A stretch of DNA of 11,378 nucleotides from Methanosarcinales archaeon. Lineage in GTDB: Archaea; Halobacteriota; Methanosarcinia; Methanosarcinales; Methanogasteraceae. Below, piece after piece: positions 6,128 to 11,378 of the stretch (position 1 is the stretch's first letter; each line of letters begins with the position of its first letter). The position numbers and the translations under genes were made by a program. The notes below the pieces were generated by a model, which worked only from the letters and a program-made list of their open reading frames with translations, did no database searches and was not told the DNA's origin. Where the stretch lies: positions 1 through 11,378 of the forward strand of contig JAUWHQ010000181.1 of assembly GCA_030605805.1 (NCBI GenBank). Direction: 5' to 3'.

Positions 6128-6180
6128 GGAGTATTATCGCTGCGGGAGGTCGTAAAGTTATTGGGCGGAGAGGGATGATT

Positions 6181-6214
6181 ACGTCGCCACGCGTGAAAAT
6201 GTTGATGGCGACGT
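6181..6214. repeat. 9-bp inverted repeat between divergent gyrB and AI-2E gene
   Basis: ACGTCGCCA (6181-6189) and TGGCGACGT (6206-6214) are perfect reverse complements separated by 16 bases. The position, about 55-85 bases upstream of the gyrB start, would suit an operator for a dimeric regulator, but this is inference. The same stretch is open in the frame DYVATRENVDGDVMK, so it may instead be part of an old coding remnant. Confidence 0.4.
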
Positions 6215-6234
6215 GATGAAATGACTGCCGAGCA

Positions 6235-6330
6235 TTTCCACGATCAACGCTCAGACGATGGTTCAGGAGAGAATATGAAAGCCGGAATGTGGAAAAGCTC
6301 ATCGGCAAGATAGAAAATGGCTTTGAATAA
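6235..6330 (+). pseudogene. Unidentified coding remnant (C-terminal end, no start)
   Basis: The plus strand frame ending at TAA 6328-6330 encodes a basic, protein-like end: STLRRWFRREYESRN, then VEKLIGKIENGFE. It has no start codon and the frame is not open further back into a recognisable domain. The style (Arg/Trp-rich, then Lys/Ile/Glu helix) resembles transposase C-termini, but I cannot name a family. The remaining intergenic bases 6128-6234 and 6331-6417 show nothing else beyond the inverted repeat. Confidence 0.3.
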
Positions 6331-6416
6331 TAGTTCAGCAACTACCCAGGGAGCCGTTGCAACCACCCCATAAACCAAATTGGAGGGACGAACGTATCTC
6401 CCCTGAAACACAAACG

Positions 6417-6427
6417 AAAAAGTTTAT
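6417..6427 (+). promoter_or_regulatory. Putative TATA box of the AI-2E transporter gene
   Basis: GAAAAAGTTTATTC has the A/T pattern of methanogen promoters. It is centred about 32 bases before ATG 6456, and no Shine-Dalgarno sequence precedes that ATG, so the mRNA is probably leaderless or has a leader of a few bases. This favours 6456 over the longer frame opening at 6357. Confidence 0.5.
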
Positions 6428-6455
6428 TCAACAGTCCGAACAGACAATATACAAC

Positions 6456-7532
6456 ATGGACTCCCGCAGGAGGTTCTGGTGGATTGCGGTAGCAATGATC
6501 GTCTCCGTCGTCGTTGCAACCATATACGTAACAAAAGCATTCATAACAACCATATTATGGAGCGTCTTCATCGCATATCTCCTATCTCCGCTCTACTCAT
6601 ATCTCCTTCGCATCACCAAAAATAAGCAGATCTCGTCATTACTCGTCATTTCAATGGTGTTTGCAGTCTTCATAATCGTCATCATTGGAGCGATCAACGC
6701 ACTGGCAACTGAGGTATCGAACCTCTCGGGATCTCAATATGCCCTCGATGAGGTGATAAATGACCTTTTGAGCTACGTAAGCGGCTTTGCAGAAGAACAG
6801 ATCCCTTGGGCAGCCCGGTACACAGAAGAGATAAGCCAGCAGCTCGAAGCTTTTGCCAGCCAGATCGTGCCAACGATTCTCTCGCTCGCTGCAGACATCG
6901 TCACCGGACTTGCCGCCAGAACGCCGATATACCTTGCACAGTTTGGTATTTCCGTATTACTCGTCTATTATCTCTTAATCGATGGCGAGAACGTCATGAA
7001 TAACGCTATTTGTCTCCTGCCGGAAAGGGAACTTGTCTTACAGTTTCTTGATGAGTTAAAGCCGATCTACCACAGCCTCTTTAACGTATATTTCATCACC
7101 TGCATGTTGACAGGAGCCATTGCGTCTATTGGATTTCTTCTGCTCGGAATATCGTATCCAATCCTCTGGGGCATTATCATAGCCGTCTTTGCGCTGCTCC
7201 CCCTCGTCGGGACAAACACGATCATTCTGCCTATGGCGCTCTACTATCTGCTGATTCAGGATTATACGAGAGGTGTGGCTATACTGGCATTCGGAGTGAT
7301 CTTTCTTAACCTGATCCCGGAGAACATCATCCGCCCCCGCCTTGCCATGAAGAGCGCAGCGATCCATCCGATCATCACCCTGCTGGCGTTTGCCGCACCG
7401 CTCTTCGTAGTCGGGATGGTGGGCATCGTCGTTGGACCTGCGCTGTACGGCTTTCTTCTCGCGGCTTACAGAACAAGGATCCGGCTCATAGAGGCGGCGG
7501 GAGTGGATGATGCAGAGGCTGAAGATACGTAG
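6456..7532 (+). CDS. AI-2E family transporter (PF01594-type membrane protein)
   Basis: From ATG 6456 the product has 358 residues and starts MDSRRRFWWIAVAMIVSVVV. The topology is typical of the AI-2E/TqsA/PerM family (formerly UPF0118): two close N-terminal membrane helices, a third (SSLLVISMVFAVFIIVIIGA), a long soluble stretch with EEQIPWAARYTEEISQQLEA, then several C-terminal helices. The late motif NLIPENIIRPRLAMKSAAIH, followed by a hydrophobic GMVGIVVGPALYGFL segment, corresponds to the conserved 'iexxilxPxlxgkxxxlhPlxvlxxlxxGxxxGxxGxxlaxPlxa' region. Members export diverse small solutes or act in Na+/Li+-H+ antiport; the substrate here cannot be told. The upstream extension from 6357 is polar and lacks a ribosome binding site, so I exclude it. 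The gene is monocistronic: it diverges from gyrB and converges on wtpB. Confidence 0.9.
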   Translation: MDSRRRFWWIAVAMIVSVVVATIYVTKAFITTILWSVFIAYLLSPLYSYLLRITKNKQISSLLVISMVFAVFIIVIIGAINALATEVSNLSGSQYALDEVINDLLSYVSGFAEEQIPWAARYTEEISQQLEAFASQIVPTILSLAADIVTGLAARTPIYLAQFGISVLLVYYLLIDGENVMNNAICLLPERELVLQFLDELKPIYHSLFNVYFITCMLTGAIASIGFLLLGISYPILWGIIIAVFALLPLVGTNTIILPMALYYLLIQDYTRGVAILAFGVIFLNLIPENIIRPRLAMKSAAIHPIITLLAFAAPLFVVGMVGIVVGPALYGFLLAAYRTRIRLIEAAGVDDAEAEDT

Positions 7533-7539
7533 TACGTAG
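7526..7539 (+). repeat. Tandem TACGTAG at the AI-2E gene stop
   Basis: Two exact copies of TACGTAG (7526-7532, 7533-7539) followed by TAG place several stop codons in a row around TAG 7530-7532. In the remaining ~100 bases up to the wtpB stop I see no hairpin terminator or gene. Confidence 0.5.
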
Positions 7540-7639
7540 TAGATTCGAATATGCGTCAGGTATCGCGTGGAATTGTCATGGGATAGTCACCCGAATAACA
7601 AGAAGATCGATCTCCGCGGTGGGATATCGAGTCATCGAC

Positions 7640-8476
7640 CTAATCCCGATCGTACCGTCTCCATCTTGAAGAGATCGCCCGCAATGTGATAAATATGACC
7701 AGACAGACAATGATCATCAGAACAGCGATCGGCGAGGAGGCTGAAAGCCCGTAGGAGATGTATCGCTCGTAGATCAGGGTTGGTGTGATCATTGGGTAGT
7801 ATGCGATCACGATGACAGCGCCAAACTCGCTCATCGCCCGCGCCCAGCACATAATCGAGCCCACCAGGATGTGGCGCGCGGCAAGCGGGACCGTAACCCA
7901 GATGAATGCGCCCCATTCCGATGCTCCGAGCGATCTGGCAACGTTTTCGAGGCGCGGATCGACGCTCTGAAAACCCTCTCGTGCCGAGTTGATCAGGAAC
8001 GGCACCGAGACAAAGAGCATCGCAACCACGATTCCGGGCATCGCGTCTCTGAACTGGGTGACCTGTGACAGCGGCTGACCGAGCAATCCATGCAATCCAA
8101 ATACCGTGAGGAGTGCGATACCTGCCACCGTGTGCGGAACGATGATCGGGATGTCCACGATGCTCTCGACTACGCCCTTGCCCGGGAAGTCGCGTCGTGC
8201 AAGGAAGTATGCGAGGGGCACGCCGAATACGAATGCTACGGCGGTTGCGACAAGTGCGGTGTACATCGTGAGGATCATCGCTTTCCAGACCGAAGAATCG
8301 TTGATCGCTTCTGCCATGCCGGGCTGGTTGGAGATGAGTTGACCAGCCGTCATGTTAAGAAGCGGGATTGTTATGAAAGCGAGTATCACGAGCCCGAGTA
8401 AGAGGAATAGGATGAGAAGCCGGTCGTGTCTCAGGGTCAGTTTTTGCATTATGGTCACATCATCGATGTCCGGCAT
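7640..8476 (-). CDS. wtpB: Tungstate/molybdate ABC transporter permease
   Basis: With ATG 8474-8476 the product has 278 residues and about six membrane helices. It matches the WtpB/ModB permease family: LAYFLARRDFPGKGVVESIV, then DIPIIVPHTVAGIALL; the EAA loop is ARSLGASEWGAFIWVTVPLA, which contacts the ATPase; and CWARAMSEFGAVIVIAYYPM is highly characteristic of WtpB. The protein would form the membrane channel for tungstate or molybdate. The start overlaps the stop of the lipoprotein gene as TGATG, implying coupled translation; a later ATG at 8449 (MQKLTLRH) is a good alternative because it lies closer to the first helix. Neither a full-length wtpA (binding protein) nor wtpC (ATPase) is in the window, so partners must be encoded elsewhere or be lost. 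Confidence 0.88.
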   Translation of the reverse strand: MPDIDDVTIMQKLTLRHDRLLILFLLLGLVILAFITIPLLNMTAGQLISNQPGMAEAINDSSVWKAMILTMYTALVATAVAFVFGVPLAYFLARRDFPGKGVVESIVDIPIIVPHTVAGIALLTVFGLHGLLGQPLSQVTQFRDAMPGIVVAMLFVSVPFLINSAREGFQSVDPRLENVARSLGASEWGAFIWVTVPLAARHILVGSIMCWARAMSEFGAVIVIAYYPMITPTLIYERYISYGLSASSPIAVLMIIVCLVIFITLRAISSRWRRYDRD

Positions 8477-8640
8477 CAAGTAATCGGCAGAAACCACTGT
8501 AATTCTGGCTCTCTGGTATCCCGGATCGGTTCTGTTTGATCCGGTTCCGGTTCCGGTTGGAGCGGTTCCGGAGAATCCTGATCAACACAACCACTGATAA
8601 TTATCGACAGGACGATAAGCACCGGAATTATACCCCTCAT
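8476..8640 (-). CDS. 54-residue lipoprotein with Glu-Pro repeats (possible wtpA stub)
   Basis: Reverse-strand ATG 8638-8640 opens MRGIIPVLIVLSIIISGCVD, a clear lipoprotein signal with lipobox ISGC (Cys18). The short mature part is QDSPEPLQPEPEPDQTEPIR plus a 14-residue tail ending in PIT, with a stop at 8476-8478 overlapping the wtpB start. At 54 residues it is far too short for a WtpA binding protein (usually over 300). WtpA proteins begin with just this kind of signal and sit directly upstream of wtpB. In the frame that continues into wtpB the sequence VVSADYLMPDI resembles an internal WtpA segment. It may therefore be a wtpA with a large internal deletion, or a genuine tiny lipoprotein. 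No Shine-Dalgarno sequence is seen. The gap of 52 bases to the M50-like gene suggests possible cotranscription. Confidence 0.65.
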   Translation of the reverse strand: MRGIIPVLIVLSIIISGCVDQDSPEPLQPEPEPDQTEPIRDTREPELQWFLPIT

Positions 8641-8692
8641 AACGGTTATATCAGGAATGCTTTGTTCATAAGCGTTTGCTCTGGCGCCGCTG

Positions 8693-9190
8693 TCAACCAG
8701 CCCCGCCCTTGAGCGTGTGCGCTATCGCGCCGCCGCTGATAAGGATTTCAGAGATAACGAACGTCCATGCAAGAAGGTATCCCGCGGTACCGATGATGTT
8801 GCCGGCGGACTGCGCAAAGATCGCGCCGTCCAGATCACATAGAGGCAGGGCATCGATCCACGCCCTGCACAGGAAGACAACACCGATCATGTGCATCATC
8901 TTGCTGTCGTATGAATAAATCAGTATCAATCCGACCAGTACCAGCCCAACGCTGCCTGCAGCAGCCACAAACAGTGTGTCGATCGATGTCATCTCCCCGT
9001 GCACAAACATCGAACCCGTGGTGAGTGTAATCTCCCCGAGTGACACCGTGTATCCAAGTGTGATTGCGATCGCCGAATGGAACCACTCGTGCCCAAGCGT
9101 TGCCGATGCCCATCCGAAGACGAGGCATATCGCACCGACGATCGCATCGTCGATGTCGCCCCATATTTTTCCTGTTTTTTCCACACTCAT
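8693..9190 (-). CDS. Membrane protein with M50-like (site-2 protease type) HExxH and LDG motifs
   Basis: From ATG 9188-9190 the product has 165 residues with about four to five membrane helices. GHEWFH places HExxH at residues 34-38 within the first helix, and LPLCDLDG at 115-122 has the Leu-Asp-Gly third-ligand motif of M50 zinc metalloproteases, which cut substrates within the membrane. Between them lie a short loop (GYTVSLGEITLTTGSMFVHG) and a helix (FVAAAGSVGLVLVGLILI), the same order as in the M50 core. It is shorter than most site-2 proteases and lacks PDZ or CBS domains. A start at 9226 is possible but would translate a G-rich run (MCEGVWGVGVGV), so I prefer 9190, with the GGGGG just upstream serving poorly as ribosome binding site. 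Substrate unknown; the call as an active peptidase is inference from motifs. Confidence 0.65.
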   Translation of the reverse strand: MSVEKTGKIWGDIDDAIVGAICLVFGWASATLGHEWFHSAIAITLGYTVSLGEITLTTGSMFVHGEMTSIDTLFVAAAGSVGLVLVGLILIYSYDSKMMHMIGVVFLCRAWIDALPLCDLDGAIFAQSAGNIIGTAGYLLAWTFVISEILISGGAIAHTLKGGAG

Positions 9191-9192
9191 AA

Positions 9193-9217
9193 CCCCCACT
9201 CCCACTCCCCACACCCC
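9193..9217 (-). promoter_or_regulatory. Potential G-quadruplex next to the M50-like start codon
   Basis: The reverse strand carries runs of 4, 4, 3 and 5 G separated by loops of exactly three bases (TGT, AGT, AGT). It ends two bases before ATG 9190. On the mRNA this lies where the ribosome must bind. Confidence 0.55.
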
Positions 9218-9303
9218 TTCGCACAATCACAATGCCTGCACAATCATGATGATGACCAAACCCCGAAGACCATCATCATTATAATAATTGTCGTCACTTA
9301 TCG

Positions 9304-9313
9304 TTTAAAAATA
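9304..9313 (+). promoter_or_regulatory. Putative TATA box for cfbA-cfbE
   Basis: TTTAAAAATA lies about 80 bases before ATG 9392, giving a predicted leader of about 55 bases. A weaker GTTTAACT at 9337-9344 would give a leader near 25 bases. On the other strand TTATTATAA (about 9281-9289) could serve the divergent M50-like gene. The rest of 9218-9391 shows no gene. Confidence 0.45.
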
Positions 9314-9391
9314 TTGTGGTGTCACACAGCCGATGGGTTTAACTAAGTGGATTACCGATCCAACATCCAACATACAAAACGGAGATAAAAT

Positions 9392-9787
9392 ATGAACGAA
9401 AAGACAGGTATACTCTTGCTCGGACACGGTAGCACGCGCCCCCACAACAAGGAACTCGTCGAAAAGGTGGCAGAGATGATCGCCGATCAGAAGAATGTCC
9501 TTGTGCGGATAGCGTTTCTGAACATGGACAAACCAGACCTCAAGGAGGGTCTGGCGAGTTTCAAGGGAACTGGCGTCGACAGGATCGTCGCGCTCCCGCT
9601 CTTTCTTGCACACGGCGTTCACACGCTCGAAGACATCCCGGAAGAACTGAATCTGGGCGATGGCAGAAAAACTGTGGTCGATATCGACGGAAACATCGTC
9701 GAGGTTCTGTATGCAGAGCCGCTTGGCGCTGATCCGCGCATAGCTGAGATCGCATACGACAAGGCAGAAGAAGCACTCGCCCGCTGA
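9392..9787 (+). CDS. cfbA: Sirohydrochlorin nickel-/cobaltochelatase CfbA (CbiX-small type)
   Basis: The 131-residue product is the length of the small, homodimeric archaeal chelatases. It inserts nickel into sirohydrochlorin, the first committed step of coenzyme F430 synthesis, and the family can also insert cobalt. Motifs: TGILLLGHGSTRPHNKELV near the N-terminus with the catalytic His of GHGS, and LPLFLAHGVHTLEDIP near residues 70-85 with the second metal-handling His residues. The start is supported by GGAG 7 bases before ATG 9392. cfbE follows after 3 bases, which fixes the nickel/F430 role over a cobalamin one. Cytoplasmic. The other F430 genes (cfbB, cfbC, cfbD) are not in the window. 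Confidence 0.93.
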   Translation: MNEKTGILLLGHGSTRPHNKELVEKVAEMIADQKNVLVRIAFLNMDKPDLKEGLASFKGTGVDRIVALPLFLAHGVHTLEDIPEELNLGDGRKTVVDIDGNIVEVLYAEPLGADPRIAEIAYDKAEEALAR

Positions 9788-9790
9788 AAC

Positions 9791-11215
9791 ATGCGCATTG
9801 CGGTGCTCGATCTGACGCATGGCGGCGGTCTGATCGCGCAGTGTCTTGCAGAGACTGACGCAAACACGGGCATCAACACAAGCACAAACGCGGTCACCGC
9901 TGTTGATGTGTACCACACGCTCAACAAGAGCGAGGAGGACGGCCTTAGATCGCGCGGCATATCTGTGCTGGCGGATCCTCCTGACGCGGGCGGTTTTGAT
10001 CTGATCGTCTCGCCTGTGCATCTGGAGCCTGATTATCCCACGCTCGCGGGTGCGCGGGCGGATGCGGCTGGGGTGCCTGTGATCACGCACCATGCCGCCG
10101 TCTGCAAGATTATGAGCCGCCACCTTCAGGGGTATGAGGTGATCGAGGTCACAGGCACGACCGCGAAGACGAGTACCGCGCGAATGCTTGCAGGGATCCT
10201 GTCATCGCGTGCCGGCAGGAGAGTTGTCTCGCATTCGAGCGCGGGTGTGGAGTACTGGGACGGCTTGGATGGTGAGAGTGGTGGGGATGGTGAGGGTAGG
10301 GGTAATAGGGGTAGTCAGGATAACCGGAATGATATCAACCCGCGGGTGATTGCCAAGTTCAGCATCACGCCGGCAAGCATCATCGAGGTGGTGAGCTCGG
10401 TCAAAGGCAAGGTCGATCCGGATGTGTTCATCTTCGAGGTCTCGCTCGGCGGCACAGGGCTTGCAGACATCGGTATCGTCACCACGTTTGCAGGCGACTA
10501 TCTGATCGCAAACAACACGACAGCAGCGTCCGATGCAAAAATGCAGATGGTGCAGCGGGCAAAACCGGGATCAACGCTGATTCTGGGAAGCGATGTTGCG
10601 TCCATGCCCGTTCCGGATTCTGTCGCAGAGATGCTCACATTCGGAGATGGCGGTGATCTGTACTTCGAGAGCATCGAGCCAGAATGCGCCGTGGTCGCGG
10701 CGGCTGGCAGACGCATCGAGTTTGCAGTCAGGAATTATGACATCTTCTCGTACGAAACAGCGATTCTTGCCGCAGTGGCTGCTGCGATCTCGATGAACGT
10801 CGATTTAGGGTGCATAAAATCATTTCTTGGAAATTTCAGCGGTGTAAGCGGAAGAATGAAGGTCTCAGAGATCGAAGGCAGGACGATCATCGATAACTCC
10901 AATTCCGGCATGAATATATCGTCGGCAGAGTCTGCAATCGATCATGCCAGACGCATCGCAGGAGATCCAGGGGATACAAGGAAGATCGTCATGATCATCG
11001 GGATCGAGGAGTATAATGTCTGCGAGGGGCTTGATTCGAAGAGGACGATCGAATTGATCACGAAAAGCAGGGATTTTGTCGATGATTTCATCACGGTCGG
11101 CGTAACTACCGATCTCGCACGAGAAGTGCCCGATCTGGATGCAGGGATGGATCTGGCGATGGATCTGACAGTGAAGGGTGATCTGATCATATCGTGTGTC
11201 AAGTGCTTCAGATGA
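9791..11215 (+). CDS. cfbE: Coenzyme F430 synthetase CfbE (Mur ligase-like)
   Basis: This 474-residue protein belongs to the CfbE branch of the Mur ligase superfamily, which uses ATP to activate a propionate side chain and close the six-membered carbocyclic ring of F430. It has an N-terminal domain, then the P-loop EVTGTTAKTSTARMLAG (122-129), a central domain with KFSITPASIIEVVSS, FEVSLGGTGLADIGIVTTF and YLIANNTTAASDAKMQMVQ, and a C-terminal domain with FSGVSGRMKVSEIEGRTIID and NSNSGMNISS. The P-loop reads G-T-T-A-K-T rather than the Mur consensus G-x-x-G-K-T. Residues about 158-184 are a Gly/Asp/Asn/Arg-rich stretch that looks like an insert. ATG 9791 lies 3 bases after the cfbA stop with no Shine-Dalgarno sequence, so translation is probably coupled. 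Confidence 0.88.
   Translation: MRIAVLDLTHGGGLIAQCLAETDANTGINTSTNAVTAVDVYHTLNKSEEDGLRSRGISVLADPPDAGGFDLIVSPVHLEPDYPTLAGARADAAGVPVITHHAAVCKIMSRHLQGYEVIEVTGTTAKTSTARMLAGILSSRAGRRVVSHSSAGVEYWDGLDGESGGDGEGRGNRGSQDNRNDINPRVIAKFSITPASIIEVVSSVKGKVDPDVFIFEVSLGGTGLADIGIVTTFAGDYLIANNTTAASDAKMQMVQRAKPGSTLILGSDVASMPVPDSVAEMLTFGDGGDLYFESIEPECAVVAAAGRRIEFAVRNYDIFSYETAILAAVAAAISMNVDLGCIKSFLGNFSGVSGRMKVSEIEGRTIIDNSNSGMNISSAESAIDHARRIAGDPGDTRKIVMIIGIEEYNVCEGLDSKRTIELITKSRDFVDDFITVGVTTDLAREVPDLDAGMDLAMDLTVKGDLIISCVKCFR
10283..10311 (+). other. Potential G-quadruplex inside cfbE
   Basis: The coding strand has runs of 4, 3, 4 and 4 G with loops of 7, 2 and 5 bases. It encodes part of the low-complexity Gly/Asp/Asn/Arg insert. 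The neighbouring codons of cfbE do not show such runs. Confidence 0.55.
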
Positions 11216-11266
11216 GGCGATGCCTGCGGGCGCGGGAAATCCGGACTCACATAAAACCCATAGCAG

Positions 11267-11286
11267 TTTCCTTTCAAATAAGGAAA
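11267..11286. other. Hairpin behind cfbE
   Basis: TTTCCTT and AAGGAAA form a perfect 7-bp stem with a 6-base loop, about 50 bases after the cfbE stop. It touches the TATA-like box of the next ORF, so it could be a weak terminator for cfbE or an operator for the next promoter. Confidence 0.4.
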
Positions 11287-11296
11287 GATTTATGAA
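11287..11296 (+). promoter_or_regulatory. Putative TATA box near the right edge
   Basis: The sequence GATTTATGAA (preceded by AAA) is centred about 27 bases before ATG 11319, the spacing seen for leaderless archaeal transcripts. A second candidate, CTATATAG near 11309-11316, would place the start about 25 bases inside the ORF. Confidence 0.45.
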
Positions 11297-11318
11297 CCAG
11301 TTTCCCCCTATATAGAGC

Positions 11319-11378
11319 ATGGATAAGGATACGACGAGAAAGGGGCGGTTGTAGGGATTACTGTGCTTAATGCGAGCA
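11319..11378 (+). pseudogene. Start of a gene that stops after 11 codons (possible frameshift)
   Basis: ATG 11319 opens MDKDTTRKGRL and meets TAG at 11352-11354. One additional G in the GGGG run at 11342-11345 would continue the frame as MDKDTTRKGAVVGITVLNAS to the window edge, a more protein-like sequence. A promoter is well placed for this ATG. It could be a true frameshifted gene, a sequencing or assembly error in the homopolymer, or a chance ATG. I do not recognise the product. Confidence 0.3.

Noticed and set aside
6357..6455. Longer N-terminus for the AI-2E transporter
   Set aside because: The 33 extra residues are polar, lack a ribosome binding site and contain the best TATA box for the ATG at 6456.
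9305..10123. 272-codon minus-strand frame opposite cfbA and cfbE
   Set aside because: Arg/His/Cys-rich shadow of two firmly identified genes on the plus strand.
10865..11320. 151-codon minus-strand frame opposite the end of cfbE
   Set aside because: Antisense of conserved CfbE C-terminal coding sequence, with no promoter or family match.
1..11378. CRISPR arrays, tRNA or rRNA genes, complete insertion sequences
   Set aside because: No regularly spaced repeats, cloverleaf-like sequences, rRNA motifs or intact transposase genes were seen on either strand.

Overview
The window looks like a chromosomal segment of a methanogenic or related anaerobic methane/alkane-metabolising euryarchaeon. The main reason is the cfbA-cfbE pair at the right end, which makes coenzyme F430, the nickel cofactor of methyl-coenzyme M reductase. 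Supporting signs are TATA-like boxes about 25-30 bases before start codons, several apparently leaderless starts, a WtpB-type tungstate permease and a compact 629-residue GyrB. I cannot fix the genus from sequence alone.

Layout. (1) Bases 1-1990, mostly minus strand, are a gene graveyard: the N-terminus of an AlbA_2 (Schlafen-type) regulator running off the left edge; a degraded piece of the gyrB 3' end; an apparently intact pair made of a DUF5678-like small protein and a retropepsin-like aspartic protease; the C-terminal tail of a NACHT-type NTPase with no body; a second copy of the AlbA_2 promoter and first codons joined out of frame to that tail; and a frameshifted HEAT-repeat tail. (2) Bases 1988-3902 hold three intact, AT-rich, minus-strand genes of unknown function (194, 236 and 208 residues) with their own promoter and good ribosome binding sites. 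This is the best candidate here for an undescribed system. (3) Bases 3903-4237 hold inverted repeats and a stub of a CopG/BrnA-type antitoxin directly behind gyrB. (4) gyrB (minus) faces an AI-2E family transporter gene (plus) across a 330-base region with an inverted repeat and a small coding remnant. (5) Bases 7640-9190, minus strand, carry a short HEWFH membrane protein resembling M50 peptidases, a 54-residue lipoprotein, and wtpB without wtpA or wtpC. (6) Bases 9392-11215, plus strand, carry cfbA and cfbE three bases apart. A promoter and an ORF that stops after 11 codons close the window.

The clear functional unit is cfbA-cfbE: nickel insertion into sirohydrochlorin and the late carbocycle-forming ligase step of F430 synthesis. 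The lipoprotein and wtpB are joined by an overlapping stop/start (TGATG) and may be what is left of a tungstate/molybdate importer; tungsten or molybdenum is used by formylmethanofuran dehydrogenase and formate dehydrogenases. gyrB is ordinary housekeeping. Two sequences with four G-runs on the mRNA-sense strand, one just before the M50-like start and one inside a glycine-rich insert of cfbE, are unusual features at base level.
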